DNA of 64,000 nucleotides from an uncultured Lachnospiraceae bacterium (GCA_948794795.1 CAQGLR010000015.1:23902-87901); one strand, 5' to 3'. Numbered from the stretch's first letter, positions 35,144 through 46,023 are shown. A program made the numbers and translations. The notes: generated by a model not told the origin, from the letters alone.

Positions 35144-36511
35144 TTATTCTTTCTTTAATATTTCTGATAAATCATCCTTGTTCATTCCCTTAAAATGCAT
35201 ATAAACAGATATTATTATTATTACGAGCAGAAGACATATTATTACAACAATTGCAAGCATATATTTGAACTTCTGCACCTCGGTACTTTCATCTGTACCC
35301 CCTGTAACAACAGCATTCCCACTGTTGCCCCTGTACCACGCCTGTACCTTTGGATATGGCATAAGTGTCTGTTCTTCCTTATCATAGAGATAAAATTCTG
35401 GCGGGGCTTTTCCCCTTTTGCAGTATAAAAGGACAAATTTATGCTCTGTATCATTTTCTGACGCATAGACTGTCACCAGCCTTTCCCCCAGCTTCATCTC
35501 TGTTTGTCCAAAACCCTCTGGTATAAGCTCTTTATCCTGAAGTTCTATAACTGTATACTCATCACTTGTATTTAATACAACTTTCCCATCCCTTAATTTA
35601 GCCTGTACATTACCGCCATTTACATATGATACCTCTTCCTGTACCTTAACTGACAGCTTATATACTGTCTTGCCGCCAGTGTGGTTTTTAACTACTATCT
35701 TAATAATATTTTTACCTTCTGTAATATCTTCATTGCCTTTTATTGTAACTTCTGAATCTGGGTCTTCAGTTTCATATGATATGTCAAGGCTCTGCTTGTC
35801 TGTATAAACAACACCGCTGTATTTTAATATATCAGGCGAAAATGATGGTGAAAGTGATATATCTTTAATTTTTAATGACCTGAGCCTGGCTGGGACGGGT
35901 GGGACAGCAGATGGAGCCAGTGTTTCCTCTGGCTCCGGGGTTTCTTCTGGAGCAGGGCTTTGTGTCACTGTACCCCCGTTTCCAGCACCAGCAGGCTTCT
36001 TTGTGCTGCCAGGCTCTTTTGTAGTGCCTGCAGCTTTTTTATTTTTTACTAAAATATTTAATGGACTGTATGAAACTGACATTTCACTTGAATCCGTATA
36101 ACTATATACGCTATATGGCTGTTTAAGCCCAATAGATGTACTGCCGCTTGCCCTTGCAACAAATTTTACAGAATATTTTATTTTACGTGCACCTTTTTCC
36201 CTGTCTGTGTCTGATATAAGAAATTCATTATCATTACCACTGGTTACATTTCCACCTGTAACATATTTAAGCACACTGTTATCATAACTGAAATATCCTT
36301 TAAAACCACCAATTTCATCAGCAGAACTCACTGTTATAACAACATATACTACATCACCTTTTACTACACTTGTACTTTCTGAATTTACCGAAACAGATGC
36401 ACTTGAGGCCTGTGTAGTTTTACTGCCTGCAATGCCTGCCAGCACAAAAGAAACCAGTACAGCTATAATATAAAATATGCATTTTCTATTTAAACTCTTG
36501 TTATATCCCAT
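35144..36511 (-). CDS. Membrane-anchored surface protein with cohesin-like and cadherin-like domains
   Basis: About 455 residues; the ATG at 36509-36511 is preferred over a TTG nine bases upstream. Signal segment, then residues of about 35-160 resemble a cohesin domain (VVYVVITVSSADEIGGFKGY...YDNSVLKYV). A Thr/Pro/Glu linker follows, then a cadherin-like beta-sandwich (SLKIKDISLSPSFSPDILKY...NHTGGKTVYKLSVKV), another beta domain, and a C-terminal transmembrane helix (FKYMLAIVVIICLLLVIIII) with a cytoplasmic tail. Probably binds cell-surface polymer or a dockerin-like partner; this is inference. Confidence 0.8.
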   Translation of the reverse strand: MGYNKSLNRKCIFYIIAVLVSFVLAGIAGSKTTQASSASVSVNSESTSVVKGDVVYVVITVSSADEIGGFKGYFSYDNSVLKYVTGGNVTSGNDNEFLISDTDREKGARKIKYSVKFVARASGSTSIGLKQPYSVYSYTDSSEMSVSYSPLNILVKNKKAAGTTKEPGSTKKPAGAGNGGTVTQSPAPEETPEPEETLAPSAVPPVPARLRSLKIKDISLSPSFSPDILKYSGVVYTDKQSLDISYETEDPDSEVTIKGNEDITEGKNIIKIVVKNHTGGKTVYKLSVKVQEEVSYVNGGNVQAKLRDGKVVLNTSDEYTVIELQDKELIPEGFGQTEMKLGERLVTVYASENDTEHKFVLLYCKRGKAPPEFYLYDKEEQTLMPYPKVQAWYRGNSGNAVVTGGTDESTEVQKFKYMLAIVVIICLLLVIIIISVYMHFKGMNKDDLSEILKKE

Positions 36512-36592
36512 GCCTGCCAATATTCTCCAATCTTAAGAAAATTCCATACAACATTATAAATTCCTGGCTAAACCAGCATTTATAATACCAGG

Positions 36593-38848
36593 CTATTTTC
36601 TAGTAACTTCTATTGTATATTTCCTTGCTTTGCCGCTTTCAGAAGTAACTTTTACAGTAAATGTATTTACCCCGTCAGAAAGCTGTTTAGAACCTGTACC
36701 TGTCAATGTAGAATATGCACTTACTTTTGTTGCACAGATTTTTATACTGCTAACACTTTTATCTACTGTAAGTTTATATTTCTTGCTTCCATCATCACCC
36801 AATACAAACTGTGAGGTAAATGGATAATTTTTAACATATAATGTCTTTAAATAATTATTAGGGTTCTTACCTCCTGATGGAACTTCACATGGCTCCTCAG
36901 GCATATCAGTATATACTGGTATCGAAAATACTATTGGCATATCTGGTTCAATTACACCATATGCAGAAACTGTTTTGGTAGCTTCACTGTTAGGTGCTTC
37001 AATATTTGCCATATACTGGTGTTCATACCTGTTTTTGGAAGTTACATTAAACTTCTCAAGGTAAAGTGTATTCTGCCCCGCATTTATATAATTCTTACCT
37101 ATATACTGGGCTCCCCCTGTAATAGATTTATACATATCAGTCCAAGGGCGGTTATAAGTCGTACCTGTGCTTGCCCATTTCAAACCGTTGGCAATAGCAC
37201 CTCCTGCCTCAGTACTGTTATATGCCCCTATATTATAAAAATTGTAAATCCCTTCATATCCTGATACTTTACCAGAAACTGAACTGCTCATAAGCACAGG
37301 GCTTATAACTACTTCCTGTTTCACACGTGAAGCCAGGTGGTATGGGCTCACTTTTGAAGAAGCAGCTGCTTTCATAAATGCCTTTGAATATTTTATGCTT
37401 GTTTCCTTTCCATCTGTACCAGTATATGTGAACTTTTCATTATGCATAGGTGTGTTATTTAAAATTTTCTCCACACCTTCCTGTGTCTGCGTTTCACTTT
37501 GGTACTCAAGGCTCTCAAACTGGAATATACCTCTTTCATCTAAAAAATTCCTTGGGTCCATATAATATTTTACAGCCTTAACTGATGCTGTTACCCATGT
37601 GCTTCCATCATAAGGTATAAATTTATCTGTCTTCCAGTCATATGCACCATCTGCCGTTGATTTCCATGCATATGATTTATTATTACTTAATAAATTAAGT
37701 CCAACTTCTGACTCATTTTTAATAACAGTCCCCCACTTAAGCCCTGTATTAAATGCCTTAAATTCCCAGTAAGGATACTTTGCATGTAAATCCATAAGCG
37801 GCTGTATATAAGTGTCTGGGAACCCTTCTTCTTTAAGCTTGCTTTTAAATTCTTCATCAGTAAGTGGTTCTTTCGTAACTGCTGGAGTTTCTGATGGTTC
37901 TGGGGTTTCTGTAACTTCCGGCCCGTCTGTCACATCTGGAGTACCTGTAACTTCTGGGGTCTCTGTTGGTTCTGGGGTTTCTGTTGCTTTTGGTGTCTCT
38001 GTTGCCTTTGGCGGCTCTGTTGCTTTTACAGTTTCTGTTTTTACTATCTGGAACCTTGTATTTAAAGCTGGCAGATAACCAGATACATTTTTTTCACCTG
38101 CACGCACTTTAATATAAAAATACCTGGTTCCTGAAACTGTTTTTTCACTTAATATTGTAAACTGTTTTGCAATACCTATATTTACCTTGCTTCCTGCACT
38201 TTCCACTACAGTTTTTTTACCTGCCTCTTTACAAAGTGGTGTTTTAGTGCTTCCTTCCCATATTCCTGGAATGCCATTTCCATATGACACTTTAAGGCTT
38301 CCATCTTTCACATATCCATTATATGTTTTTCCAGAATACTGTAATGATATATAATACCACTTCTGTTTTCCTTTTGTAATATCATCTTTAATTTTAACTT
38401 TTAAACCTTTAGCGGCTGTAACATATTCCTTGCCTGATTTTACATAAGCCCCACTGTCTGAAGCTTTACTCCGCAGCTTAAGGCTTTTGTCTGTAACAGT
38501 AGCAGTAACTTCTGTAGTTACACTTCCTCCTTGTACCTTAATATAAGAACCTAGTACATATCCTTTAAGGCTTTTTCCATTAAGTTTGAAACTTATATGG
38601 TACCAGTTTCCTGCTTTGGCTATAATAGACACTTTCTGCCCATTGGACAGTGTAACACTTGTCCCTCCTGATTTTAAAAGGTCATATGATGTTCCTGGCC
38701 CCTTCCTTACATTAAGGTAAGCACTTACATTAACAACACCCACTGCTTCTGCATGGACCTTGCTGCCATTATTAATCTGGCAGGCTATAAAAAGCATCAA
38801 TGCAGCTGCTATAATTATACATGTTATTTTCTTATGTTTTCTTGGCAT
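36593..38848 (-). CDS. Secreted N-acetylglucosaminidase with SH3 repeats
   Basis: 751 residues. Signal peptide; three bacterial SH3-type domains in the first 260 residues (YLNVRKGPGTSYDLLKSGGT, LKLRSKASDSGAYVKSGKEY, ...). A Thr-Glu-Pro repeat linker (about 270-335) precedes a glucosaminidase domain of the LytG/Auto class (YWEFKAFNTGLKWGTVI, DPRNFLDERGIFQFESL, SPYHLASRVKQEV), which has the expected acidic residue in RVKQE. A C-terminal cadherin-like beta sandwich (NNYLKTLYVKNYPFTSQFVL...RKYTIEVTRK) closes the protein. It hydrolyses peptidoglycan glycan strands. It lies 13 bp after hslO. Confidence 0.88.
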   Translation of the reverse strand: MPRKHKKITCIIIAAALMLFIACQINNGSKVHAEAVGVVNVSAYLNVRKGPGTSYDLLKSGGTSVTLSNGQKVSIIAKAGNWYHISFKLNGKSLKGYVLGSYIKVQGGSVTTEVTATVTDKSLKLRSKASDSGAYVKSGKEYVTAAKGLKVKIKDDITKGKQKWYYISLQYSGKTYNGYVKDGSLKVSYGNGIPGIWEGSTKTPLCKEAGKKTVVESAGSKVNIGIAKQFTILSEKTVSGTRYFYIKVRAGEKNVSGYLPALNTRFQIVKTETVKATEPPKATETPKATETPEPTETPEVTGTPDVTDGPEVTETPEPSETPAVTKEPLTDEEFKSKLKEEGFPDTYIQPLMDLHAKYPYWEFKAFNTGLKWGTVIKNESEVGLNLLSNNKSYAWKSTADGAYDWKTDKFIPYDGSTWVTASVKAVKYYMDPRNFLDERGIFQFESLEYQSETQTQEGVEKILNNTPMHNEKFTYTGTDGKETSIKYSKAFMKAAASSKVSPYHLASRVKQEVVISPVLMSSSVSGKVSGYEGIYNFYNIGAYNSTEAGGAIANGLKWASTGTTYNRPWTDMYKSITGGAQYIGKNYINAGQNTLYLEKFNVTSKNRYEHQYMANIEAPNSEATKTVSAYGVIEPDMPIVFSIPVYTDMPEEPCEVPSGGKNPNNYLKTLYVKNYPFTSQFVLGDDGSKKYKLTVDKSVSSIKICATKVSAYSTLTGTGSKQLSDGVNTFTVKVTSESGKARKYTIEVTRK

Positions 38849-38861
38849 CCGGCCACACTCC

Positions 38862-39734
38862 TCATCTGATAAGTTTTTTTAGGTCCTCCGTGTCAAAAAC
38901 ATAATGTGAATTGCAGAAGTGGCAGTTTACTTCAACAGGACTGCCTTCTTCTATCATTTCCTGTAAACCACTACGCCCTAAACTGGAGATTACCCTGGAT
39001 ACCCTGTCTTTTGAGCAGTTACAATAATACTGTATTGGTGTTTTTTCTAAGATTTCTACGCTCCCATCCTTTATAATATATTCTAGTATATCTTCTGGAC
39101 CCATACCACTTTCAAGCATATCTGTTACAGATTTTATACTGTTTATTGATTCCTCAAGCCTGTCTATAACTTCATCATCTGCATCTGGCATAACTTGTAT
39201 TATAAACCCGCCTGCCTGTTTAACAGTATTATCCTTATCCATCAAAACACCAAGCCCAACTGACGAAGGTACTTGTTCAGATGTAGCATAATAATATGTC
39301 AAATCCTCGGCAATCTCTCCAGAAACAAGATGTGTCTGCCCATTATAAGGCTCCTTTAAACCTGTATCCCGGATTACATTTAAAAATCCCGGACCAAGCG
39401 CACCTGCTACATCCAGCTTGCCTTGTGGATTAGGCGGAAGCAGTATTCCAGGATTATTTACATATCCTTTTACATTGCCATCAGAACCAGATGTTACTGT
39501 TAACCCTCCTATAGGTCCTCCACATTCTATCTGCAGGGTAAGCACATCCTTTTCACCTTTCATCATGCTTCCCATCATGCTTGCTGCTGTAAGCAGCCTG
39601 CCTAAGGCAGCAGTTGCAACAGGGCTTGTATTGTGTATGCTCCTTGCCTTTTCCACAATATTCCTGCTTGTAATTGCAAATGCACGTAACTGCTGCCCTG
39701 CTGCCGTTGCCCTTACAATATAGTCTTTTTCCAT
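38862..39734 (-). CDS. hslO: Hsp33 redox-regulated chaperone
   Basis: 290 residues, full length. The N-terminal chaperone domain (ATAAGQQLRAFAITSRNIVE...SPVATAALGRLL) and the zinc redox switch C-X-C ... C-X2-C at the C terminus (YYCNCSKDRV and VNCHFCNSHYVF) are intact. It is a cytoplasmic holdase activated by oxidation with unfolding. It sits between a methyltransferase gene and the glucosaminidase gene on the same strand. Confidence 0.95.
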   Translation of the reverse strand: MEKDYIVRATAAGQQLRAFAITSRNIVEKARSIHNTSPVATAALGRLLTAASMMGSMMKGEKDVLTLQIECGGPIGGLTVTSGSDGNVKGYVNNPGILLPPNPQGKLDVAGALGPGFLNVIRDTGLKEPYNGQTHLVSGEIAEDLTYYYATSEQVPSSVGLGVLMDKDNTVKQAGGFIIQVMPDADDEVIDRLEESINSIKSVTDMLESGMGPEDILEYIIKDGSVEILEKTPIQYYCNCSKDRVSRVISSLGRSGLQEMIEEGSPVEVNCHFCNSHYVFDTEDLKKLIR

Positions 39735-39819
39735 AATTTATATTTATCCTCCCTGCTTACATTCTTCCAGACAGGTTTCCTTCAACCGCTGTTTACCTGC
39801 TTTATAAAACCTTTCTGCA

Positions 39820-40578
39820 TTACACTCTTTTTGCCACAAAATAAACCCTTTCACTTCTTCCAGAAGGTTCTTCTTTTGTAAATGCATTATAAACTGCTGC
39901 TGTTTCAAGCCCAGCTTTATTAATTAACTCTTTAACTTTTTCTACAGGATATGCCCTCTGCATATGAAGTTCATCAGACCTTTCAAATAAATCATTTTCT
40001 TCATCAACAAGGTTATAAACAGTAATAAGGTATTCATTTATATCTGTATCATTATGGAATTCATTCTCCCATATAAGGCTTGAATCTTCCCGGTTCTCTG
40101 CAATAATCCTGCTTCCAAGTACATTTTCATAAAAATACCTTGTCTTCATATCAAATATAAAAACCCCGCCATGGTCAAGGAATATACGTACCCGGCACAA
40201 AACTTTATACAAACTGTTTTCATCAAGAAGATAATTCATACCATCACATACACAAACCATGGCAGCAGATGAACCATATAAATCAAGCTCCCTTATATCC
40301 TGCTGCAGCAAAAGCACACTGTCCGGACATTTACTGCGTGCAACCTCCAGCATTTCAGATGAAATATCAACACCAGTTACATCATAACCACCTTCTGCAA
40401 GCAGTGCTGACATTGTCCCTGTGCCACATGCCAGTTCTGTTATTATTCCATCCTTTATATTATAATCTAAAAGAATGCCATGTATATAATTATACCAGTC
40501 TTTATATGGTATATTGTCCATAAAACTATCATATACATATGCAAAACCTGAATATATATTACTATTATCTGTTTCCAT
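39820..40578 (-). CDS. Class I SAM-dependent methyltransferase
   Basis: 252 residues. SAM-binding motif I ELACGTGTMSALLAEGGYDV, then VDISSEMLEVAR and DIRELDLYGSSAAMVCVCDG. A family of YcgJ/TehB-like small-molecule or protein methyltransferases; substrate unknown. It begins the minus-strand run that ends at 30383; the gap to hslO is 85 bp. Confidence 0.88.
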   Translation of the reverse strand: METDNSNIYSGFAYVYDSFMDNIPYKDWYNYIHGILLDYNIKDGIITELACGTGTMSALLAEGGYDVTGVDISSEMLEVARSKCPDSVLLLQQDIRELDLYGSSAAMVCVCDGMNYLLDENSLYKVLCRVRIFLDHGGVFIFDMKTRYFYENVLGSRIIAENREDSSLIWENEFHNDTDINEYLITVYNLVDEENDLFERSDELHMQRAYPVEKVKELINKAGLETAAVYNAFTKEEPSGRSERVYFVAKRV

Positions 40579-40744
40579 TATATTTTACACCTATATGCAT
40601 CACTTATATATCCTGCTGCTGTCCCAAAATAATAAATACAAAACCAAGTATAACAAAAGCTTGCAAAACTGTCTACTAATTATTGTTACATACTGACAAC
40701 CTCATTTTAACATTTTTTCCTTATCAGATATATTAAAATAACAA

Positions 40745-40789
40745 AATCCGTATATTGTGCACCAACTATTAATGAACAATATACGGATT
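40745..40789 (-). terminator. Terminator after the largest DUF6273 protein gene
   Basis: Stem AATCCGTATATTG / CAATATACGGATT with a 19-base loop. On the minus strand it is followed by TTGTTATTTT. The region of about 95 bp around it (40706-40798) recurs at 52052-52144 with a paired stem change. Confidence 0.8.
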
Positions 40790-40821
40790 ATTTTAATACG
40801 CAGCTACTACTATTTTATTTT

Positions 40822-43800
40822 TTATATCACCAGTTTTACTGAACCAGCAATATATATCACTTTTTCAGACATTCCCCTTGCTATAAAAATTTTAGAATAT
40901 AACTTTTTCTTAGTTTTATCAGTTTTTACCCTGATATTAGCAGATCCTTTACCAAAAGCATTATTTCCTATATTTTTAGCGGACAGCTTTTTCGTTTTTA
41001 CAACCATATATCTAAGGTTTTTACATTGGTAAAACGCCCTTGCTCCTATCTTTGCTACTTTAGGTGGAATTATAATTTTAACCAGCGCAGTACAATTATT
41101 AAATGCATCAGCCCCAATAGTTTCTATATTTTTACTCATTGTAACATTTTTAAGCCTTGTACATCCAGAAAACGCATTTTTACCAATTAATTTGACATTC
41201 CTTCCAATTTTCACTATTTTAAGCTTTTTATTGTCCTTAAATGCATTATTTCCAATAGAAACTACTTTATATGTTTTGCCATTAAGATTAACTACATTTG
41301 GAATGGTAATACTTGAAGAATTCTTTTTAGTATTCTTTATATAATCCACCATCTTATTTTTGCCGGTTCCTGCTATTTTATATACTGCCTTTGTCTTTTT
41401 ATCAATAACCCTTGAATCTTTCTTTAAATTATTTGTCTTGTTAATTTCCTTATTTCCCCCTGCATCAGGGCTAAAAGAAGGTTCCACTGTTACTGGTGGC
41501 TCTTCTATAACATCTGGTGTTTCTACTGGTTTTACAGATGGGTCTGGTGTTGGTAACATAACTGGAACAACCGTTGGTTTTACTGTTGGACTGACAACGG
41601 GTGTTTGAGAAGATACTGGCTCCGTAATTGAACCTGTACCTGGCGCCACAACCGATATATTTAAATCTGATGGTACATATGTATTGCCTGGCTTGGATGT
41701 TGGTGATGGACTAATATCTGGTGTGGCTGTTGTGGCTGGCAACGGGGTGGCATCTGGCTCAGCTGTTGGCGCTTGAGTGGCATCTGGTGTTTCTATTGGT
41801 CCAGCTGTTGGTGTTGGAGTGGCATCTGGAGATGTTTCTTCAGTTTTTCCCACATTCAGTTTACATGTCTGTGTACACTTTCCATCTAAAGTCATACAAA
41901 TAATAGAAGTTTCTCCAACAGCCTTTGCAGTAACCACACCATACTCATCAATAGTTGCTATATCCATATCTGTAGAATACCATGTCAAAGTCCTTACTGA
42001 TGCATTACTAGGAATAATATCTACCTGCAATTTATATTTATCACCAATTTCCATAGTTAATTGTTCCTGATATAATAAAATATCATCTACACTAATTCTG
42101 TCTTCTCCTATAAATATAGCACTGTTGCAGCCAACAATATCTCCATTTGATACCAGCACACAATCACTTTCTGTAAATGATTCCCCCTCTATTATCTCTC
42201 CATTATAAATAGTACCTTCTGTCATCTTAATGTCTTCATAAATAACTGTTTTCGCTAATTCCATATTGTCATAACTGCCAATAATATATGTCATAACTCC
42301 TTCATCTCTGGCAGTAATTTCAATATCATAATCTGCATCTGGTACGATAATGTACTTAATAGCATTTCTGATACAAACTTCCACATCTTTAATACAATAG
42401 CTAACAATATCATTAAGTATCTTTAATACAAGATTACCATTTGTATCAATAATTGTTACATCTACAGGACAAGCTATTGTTATACATTTCATCTTTGAAC
42501 TAGAAAATATTTCATCATGGCAGTTTATATTACCCCAGTTTAATTTCATCATCTGCCATCGGCACAAATCTGTTTCATATCCCCCACTTTTAAAGATTTT
42601 TTCCAACATTGGCAGCTGATTTGCAGAAAAATATTGTATTATTTTATTTGCAACATCTTCCTGTATCCATTTATACATACCAAAAGCATCACAAAATAGT
42701 TCCGCATTATTAAGTGAATATTCATTTATTAAGTTTGAAGAACTATCATGTAAAACTGGTCTGAGACAGGATGCAGCTTTTGTACTGGCATAAGCAGAAA
42801 TATAAGAACCAGGCACATTATCTGTACCAAACAAAATATTATCTATAGTAACACCAATATTACAACCAGATTCAATTCTTTCAATAAAACTTAATATTTC
42901 TGAAGCAACATCACTTCCCGTTTCACTTAAATCTATATTTTCCCTTAAATAAATGCTTACTTTTTCTGTCAAGGCATCCTTAAATAAATCTTCTCCAACT
43001 TCAATTTTACTGTCAGCCACTTTGTTAATAATAGCATCCCTGATATCATACTGGCTCTCAACATCCAGATACTGTTTAACTGCATAATCCAATGCAGAAT
43101 CTTCATCCTGGCAATAAGAACACATCTGTGTCAAAACAGTTTTAAATACATCTGACGTAGTATTGTATGCCTGCAAAATAGAACAATAATTGATAACATC
43201 TATTACAGAACTAACTATATCTGTCTTATCACTTAATAACTCTATAAACTTATTATCTTTATCATAAGCTTTGAATAATGATTGTAACTTATCTTTATTA
43301 AGTTTATAAATTTCATCAAGCAAATCCTGCCATATATTATAAGTCCACATATCAGAAAAATCTCTTGTCATAAGAATATTCTTCATTCTGCTTCTGCAAT
43401 GTTTTGTATGGGAACCCCTTTCAATCTGTTCCATAACATCATTAACTATGCTTTTTTGTGCAAAATACAAGTTAATATTAAATTTCTTCACTTGGTTATT
43501 AACAACTGTTTCATTAATAACCATATCCGCTATAACTGTTTCATAAGGACTGTCAAGCAACTTTTTTCTATCATCATACCATAATCCATACTCATTTTCC
43601 AATTCCCCATAATCACGAAGCGTCATATCTGATAAATCACAATATTCCCCAAAATTATGACCAACATTATCCTTTTGGGCAAAACTGGCATGCTCTTCTA
43701 TATATTCACCTACTAATGCTGATATTTCGTCCTCAACTGTCCCATCACTACACACTGTTCTAGCATATGACCAAAGAGTATCTGGTAAAGCAGCAAGATC

Positions 43801-44910
43801 TAGGTTCAAAACAGGACGTACACCAAAATCCGTTTCTTCTTGCACGACATCATTTACAATACTACAACCAAACCATCCACCATAAGTTATTCCTAACATA
43901 TAATAACTATCCTTCCATGGTGTACGTAACCACCAGCCACAAGACCCCTCTGGATTCTGGCTGCTAAATATACCCATAGCCTTTGCATAAACACTTGATT
44001 CTGCAACACGTGCTTCATCATTCCATTCATCGGAAACAAAACCATATCCATTAGTATTTGTTGATACTTCTGATTGTGATAAAAAAAACACTTTATCTTG
44101 TGTATTATTTCCACCATCTGTACCATATTGGGAATTGTCTTCATTTTCTACAGCAGTTTCTTTAATAGCCTGTTGTTCAGCTGTCCTGAAAGCAGTATCT
44201 ATAAAATTCTTACTGCTGTAATCATGGTTCTGTATATTTTCAGAAGAACTATATCCATTAAGCCAGCTCCTTATAGTACTTCCTTCCCATGTTACAGGTT
44301 CATATTCTGTATGATATTGTTTTTTATCTAATACTTTATCTGATAGTAAAAGTAACTCATTGCCATTTACAGACAAAACCCTCCATTTAATTGGCTGGTA
44401 TTTAAAATAATGATATCCTGTTTCATTCCTCCATTGGTAATACCAGTAATAATGTTCAGAGTCAGCTGATACAGCACTATATGCATCCTCTTTCTTGATT
44501 CTTCGGTATTTCTCGCCATTTATCAAAATATCTCCATACTCATCCCAGTCTGTAGCGGATTGCAGCATCTGATACAATTCACCATCACAGATTAAGTCAT
44601 CTTCTTTGAAATTAATATCGGACAACTCCATATATTCTTCACCAGGCGGAAATACTTCCGCCTGCGGATAGCTTCCAAACCATATACAATCCCATGTTAC
44701 TTTCTGTCCTGCTCTCATACTGCTGTCTGGTACAATAATTGGATTAGACAGCATATTTTCCCCTGCTTTTGCCAATTTAGGCTTTGCAAATGAAATACCA
44801 GAAAATGCAGTTATAATTAAAGCAGCACACAATACCAAACTTATTAAACCTCTGAATTTACTTCTCCCTTTCCCTACAATATTATTTTGTGTAATCTGTT
44901 GTCCTTTCAT
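40822..44910 (-). CDS. Giant secreted DUF6273 / Ig-like / BspA-type LRR protein (paralog A)
   Basis: 1362 residues; the ATG at 44908-44910 (MKGQQ) has GGAGG six bases upstream, whereas the ATG two codons earlier abuts it. Signal peptide near 15-45. Residues of about 55-395 form a DUF6273-type domain (WDCIWFGSYPQAEVFPPG, YHYFKYQPIKWRVLSVNG, STIRSWLNGY, ending GCGWWLRTPW-like ... FGVRPVLNLDL). A long mostly helical region (about 400-880) is followed by a Big2-type Ig domain (KLQVDIIPSNASVRTLTWYS), a Pro/Thr linker, and LRR_5/BspA repeats (IGNNAFKDNKKLKIVKIGRN...). Probably an extracellular adhesin or ligand binder. Confidence 0.85.
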   Translation of the reverse strand: MKGQQITQNNIVGKGRSKFRGLISLVLCAALIITAFSGISFAKPKLAKAGENMLSNPIIVPDSSMRAGQKVTWDCIWFGSYPQAEVFPPGEEYMELSDINFKEDDLICDGELYQMLQSATDWDEYGDILINGEKYRRIKKEDAYSAVSADSEHYYWYYQWRNETGYHYFKYQPIKWRVLSVNGNELLLLSDKVLDKKQYHTEYEPVTWEGSTIRSWLNGYSSSENIQNHDYSSKNFIDTAFRTAEQQAIKETAVENEDNSQYGTDGGNNTQDKVFFLSQSEVSTNTNGYGFVSDEWNDEARVAESSVYAKAMGIFSSQNPEGSCGWWLRTPWKDSYYMLGITYGGWFGCSIVNDVVQEETDFGVRPVLNLDLAALPDTLWSYARTVCSDGTVEDEISALVGEYIEEHASFAQKDNVGHNFGEYCDLSDMTLRDYGELENEYGLWYDDRKKLLDSPYETVIADMVINETVVNNQVKKFNINLYFAQKSIVNDVMEQIERGSHTKHCRSRMKNILMTRDFSDMWTYNIWQDLLDEIYKLNKDKLQSLFKAYDKDNKFIELLSDKTDIVSSVIDVINYCSILQAYNTTSDVFKTVLTQMCSYCQDEDSALDYAVKQYLDVESQYDIRDAIINKVADSKIEVGEDLFKDALTEKVSIYLRENIDLSETGSDVASEILSFIERIESGCNIGVTIDNILFGTDNVPGSYISAYASTKAASCLRPVLHDSSSNLINEYSLNNAELFCDAFGMYKWIQEDVANKIIQYFSANQLPMLEKIFKSGGYETDLCRWQMMKLNWGNINCHDEIFSSSKMKCITIACPVDVTIIDTNGNLVLKILNDIVSYCIKDVEVCIRNAIKYIIVPDADYDIEITARDEGVMTYIIGSYDNMELAKTVIYEDIKMTEGTIYNGEIIEGESFTESDCVLVSNGDIVGCNSAIFIGEDRISVDDILLYQEQLTMEIGDKYKLQVDIIPSNASVRTLTWYSTDMDIATIDEYGVVTAKAVGETSIICMTLDGKCTQTCKLNVGKTEETSPDATPTPTAGPIETPDATQAPTAEPDATPLPATTATPDISPSPTSKPGNTYVPSDLNISVVAPGTGSITEPVSSQTPVVSPTVKPTVVPVMLPTPDPSVKPVETPDVIEEPPVTVEPSFSPDAGGNKEINKTNNLKKDSRVIDKKTKAVYKIAGTGKNKMVDYIKNTKKNSSSITIPNVVNLNGKTYKVVSIGNNAFKDNKKLKIVKIGRNVKLIGKNAFSGCTRLKNVTMSKNIETIGADAFNNCTALVKIIIPPKVAKIGARAFYQCKNLRYMVVKTKKLSAKNIGNNAFGKGSANIRVKTDKTKKKLYSKIFIARGMSEKVIYIAGSVKLVI

Positions 44911-45384
44911 AGGCATCCTCCATTTCTTTCTATCTTTTTTCTGAACATTATCAACATGCTACTATTTATATCGGAGATATTTTATACTTTTCTTATTTAA
45001 TTTTCTTAATCTCTCTATTATTTTTCCAATTGTTACCTGCTGTTAAATTGGATTACTGGGAAAGCACTCTCAATTCTAATAAGTGACATTGCTACATCTT
45101 TGTAAGTGACAAGATTGATAAGAGTATTGCTTTTGAAGTTTCAAAACGTCTAATTCTAAAAGTGAAGACAAAACTTAAAAATCCAATGCATATTTAAAAG
45201 ATATTAATTGTCAGACACTTAAAAATGCTTTTTATTATAAAAAGCCATAAAGTCTTTTATCATATCAAAATTAAAACATACAGAAAGTCAAATACCCCGC
45301 AATAAACAGCTTAACTTACCCTATAAATATTTATTTTTTCAAAAATGTGATAGAATAAACAATAAAAAACAGAAGATGGATATA
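44911..45384. other. Gene-free spacer upstream of paralog A
   Basis: AT-rich, no supported gene. A repeated taagtgac motif (45080-45115) is the only local pattern noticed. Probably contains the paralog A promoter and the end of the transposase remnant that follows. Confidence 0.35.
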
Positions 45385-45832
45385 ATGGAAAAAATTTATA
45401 AAAGAAATTGGAAAACAGAATTTTATGGTTTAGAATTCAAAGATAAACGATTTTAAAAAATTTTTTCAAGTGATTGAGGCTATTTCTACTTCACCAGATA
45501 AGTCTATTCTTTGCGCTGTTAGAATAAGAATATCTGCAAAGGCAGCATACTGTCTATTTGCAAATGAAGATATAACAATGGAAACTTTACTAAAAAGTGT
45601 TTCAAAAGCAACTGTATAAAACTATGCCAGATGAATACAGGGAGAATTCTTTTATTACAGGATACTAATTCCATTAGTTTTGGAAACCGTAAAGAAATTT
45701 ATGGAATGGGATATTATTGTGACTCTGGGCAAAAGAGGATGATGGTTCATTCCTGCATTGCAGTTACAGAAAACGGACTTACTATCGGATTCATTCACTA
45801 GGAGACATTTACACGGAAAAAACAAAAGTTAT
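45385..45832 (+). pseudogene. IS4-family transposase remnant
   Basis: Opens MEKIYKRNWKTEFYGLEFKD then KRF and a stop. After a frameshift it reads KFFQVIEAISTSPDKSILCA ... SAKAAYCLFANEDITMETLL, and after another GRILLLQDTNSISFGNRKEI ... GMGYYCDSGQKRMMVHSCIA ... VTENGLTIGFIH. This is the DNA-binding start and the first catalytic Asp region (LLLQDT) of IS4/Tn5-like transposases. The remaining catalytic part is absent. At least two frameshifts and several stops: inactive. Confidence 0.8.
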
Positions 45833-45948
45833 GAGTTTCTAAAACTGCTAATATTACCATACTCTGTTATTGTGCTCCAAATATTGAACCTTACTTATAT
45901 AAAAAGGTTATATCCAAACCTGCATGCTGTTTTTATGTATAAATGTAA

Positions 45949-46023
45949 TTATGTGCTGTCCCATTTTTCAAGAACTTCTTGCAAATCTGGATCTGGTTTA
46001 GTAAAATTATTTTGTAAATTCAT
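45949..46023 (-). pseudogene. Possible second transposase or mobile-gene fragment
   Basis: A 24-codon frame with a ribosome-like GAGGACTG before the ATG reads MNLQNNFTKPDPDLQEVLEK then WDST and stops. It lies in DNA with no other gene beside the IS4 remnant. The start looks genuine but the rest is missing. Family uncertain. Confidence 0.3.
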
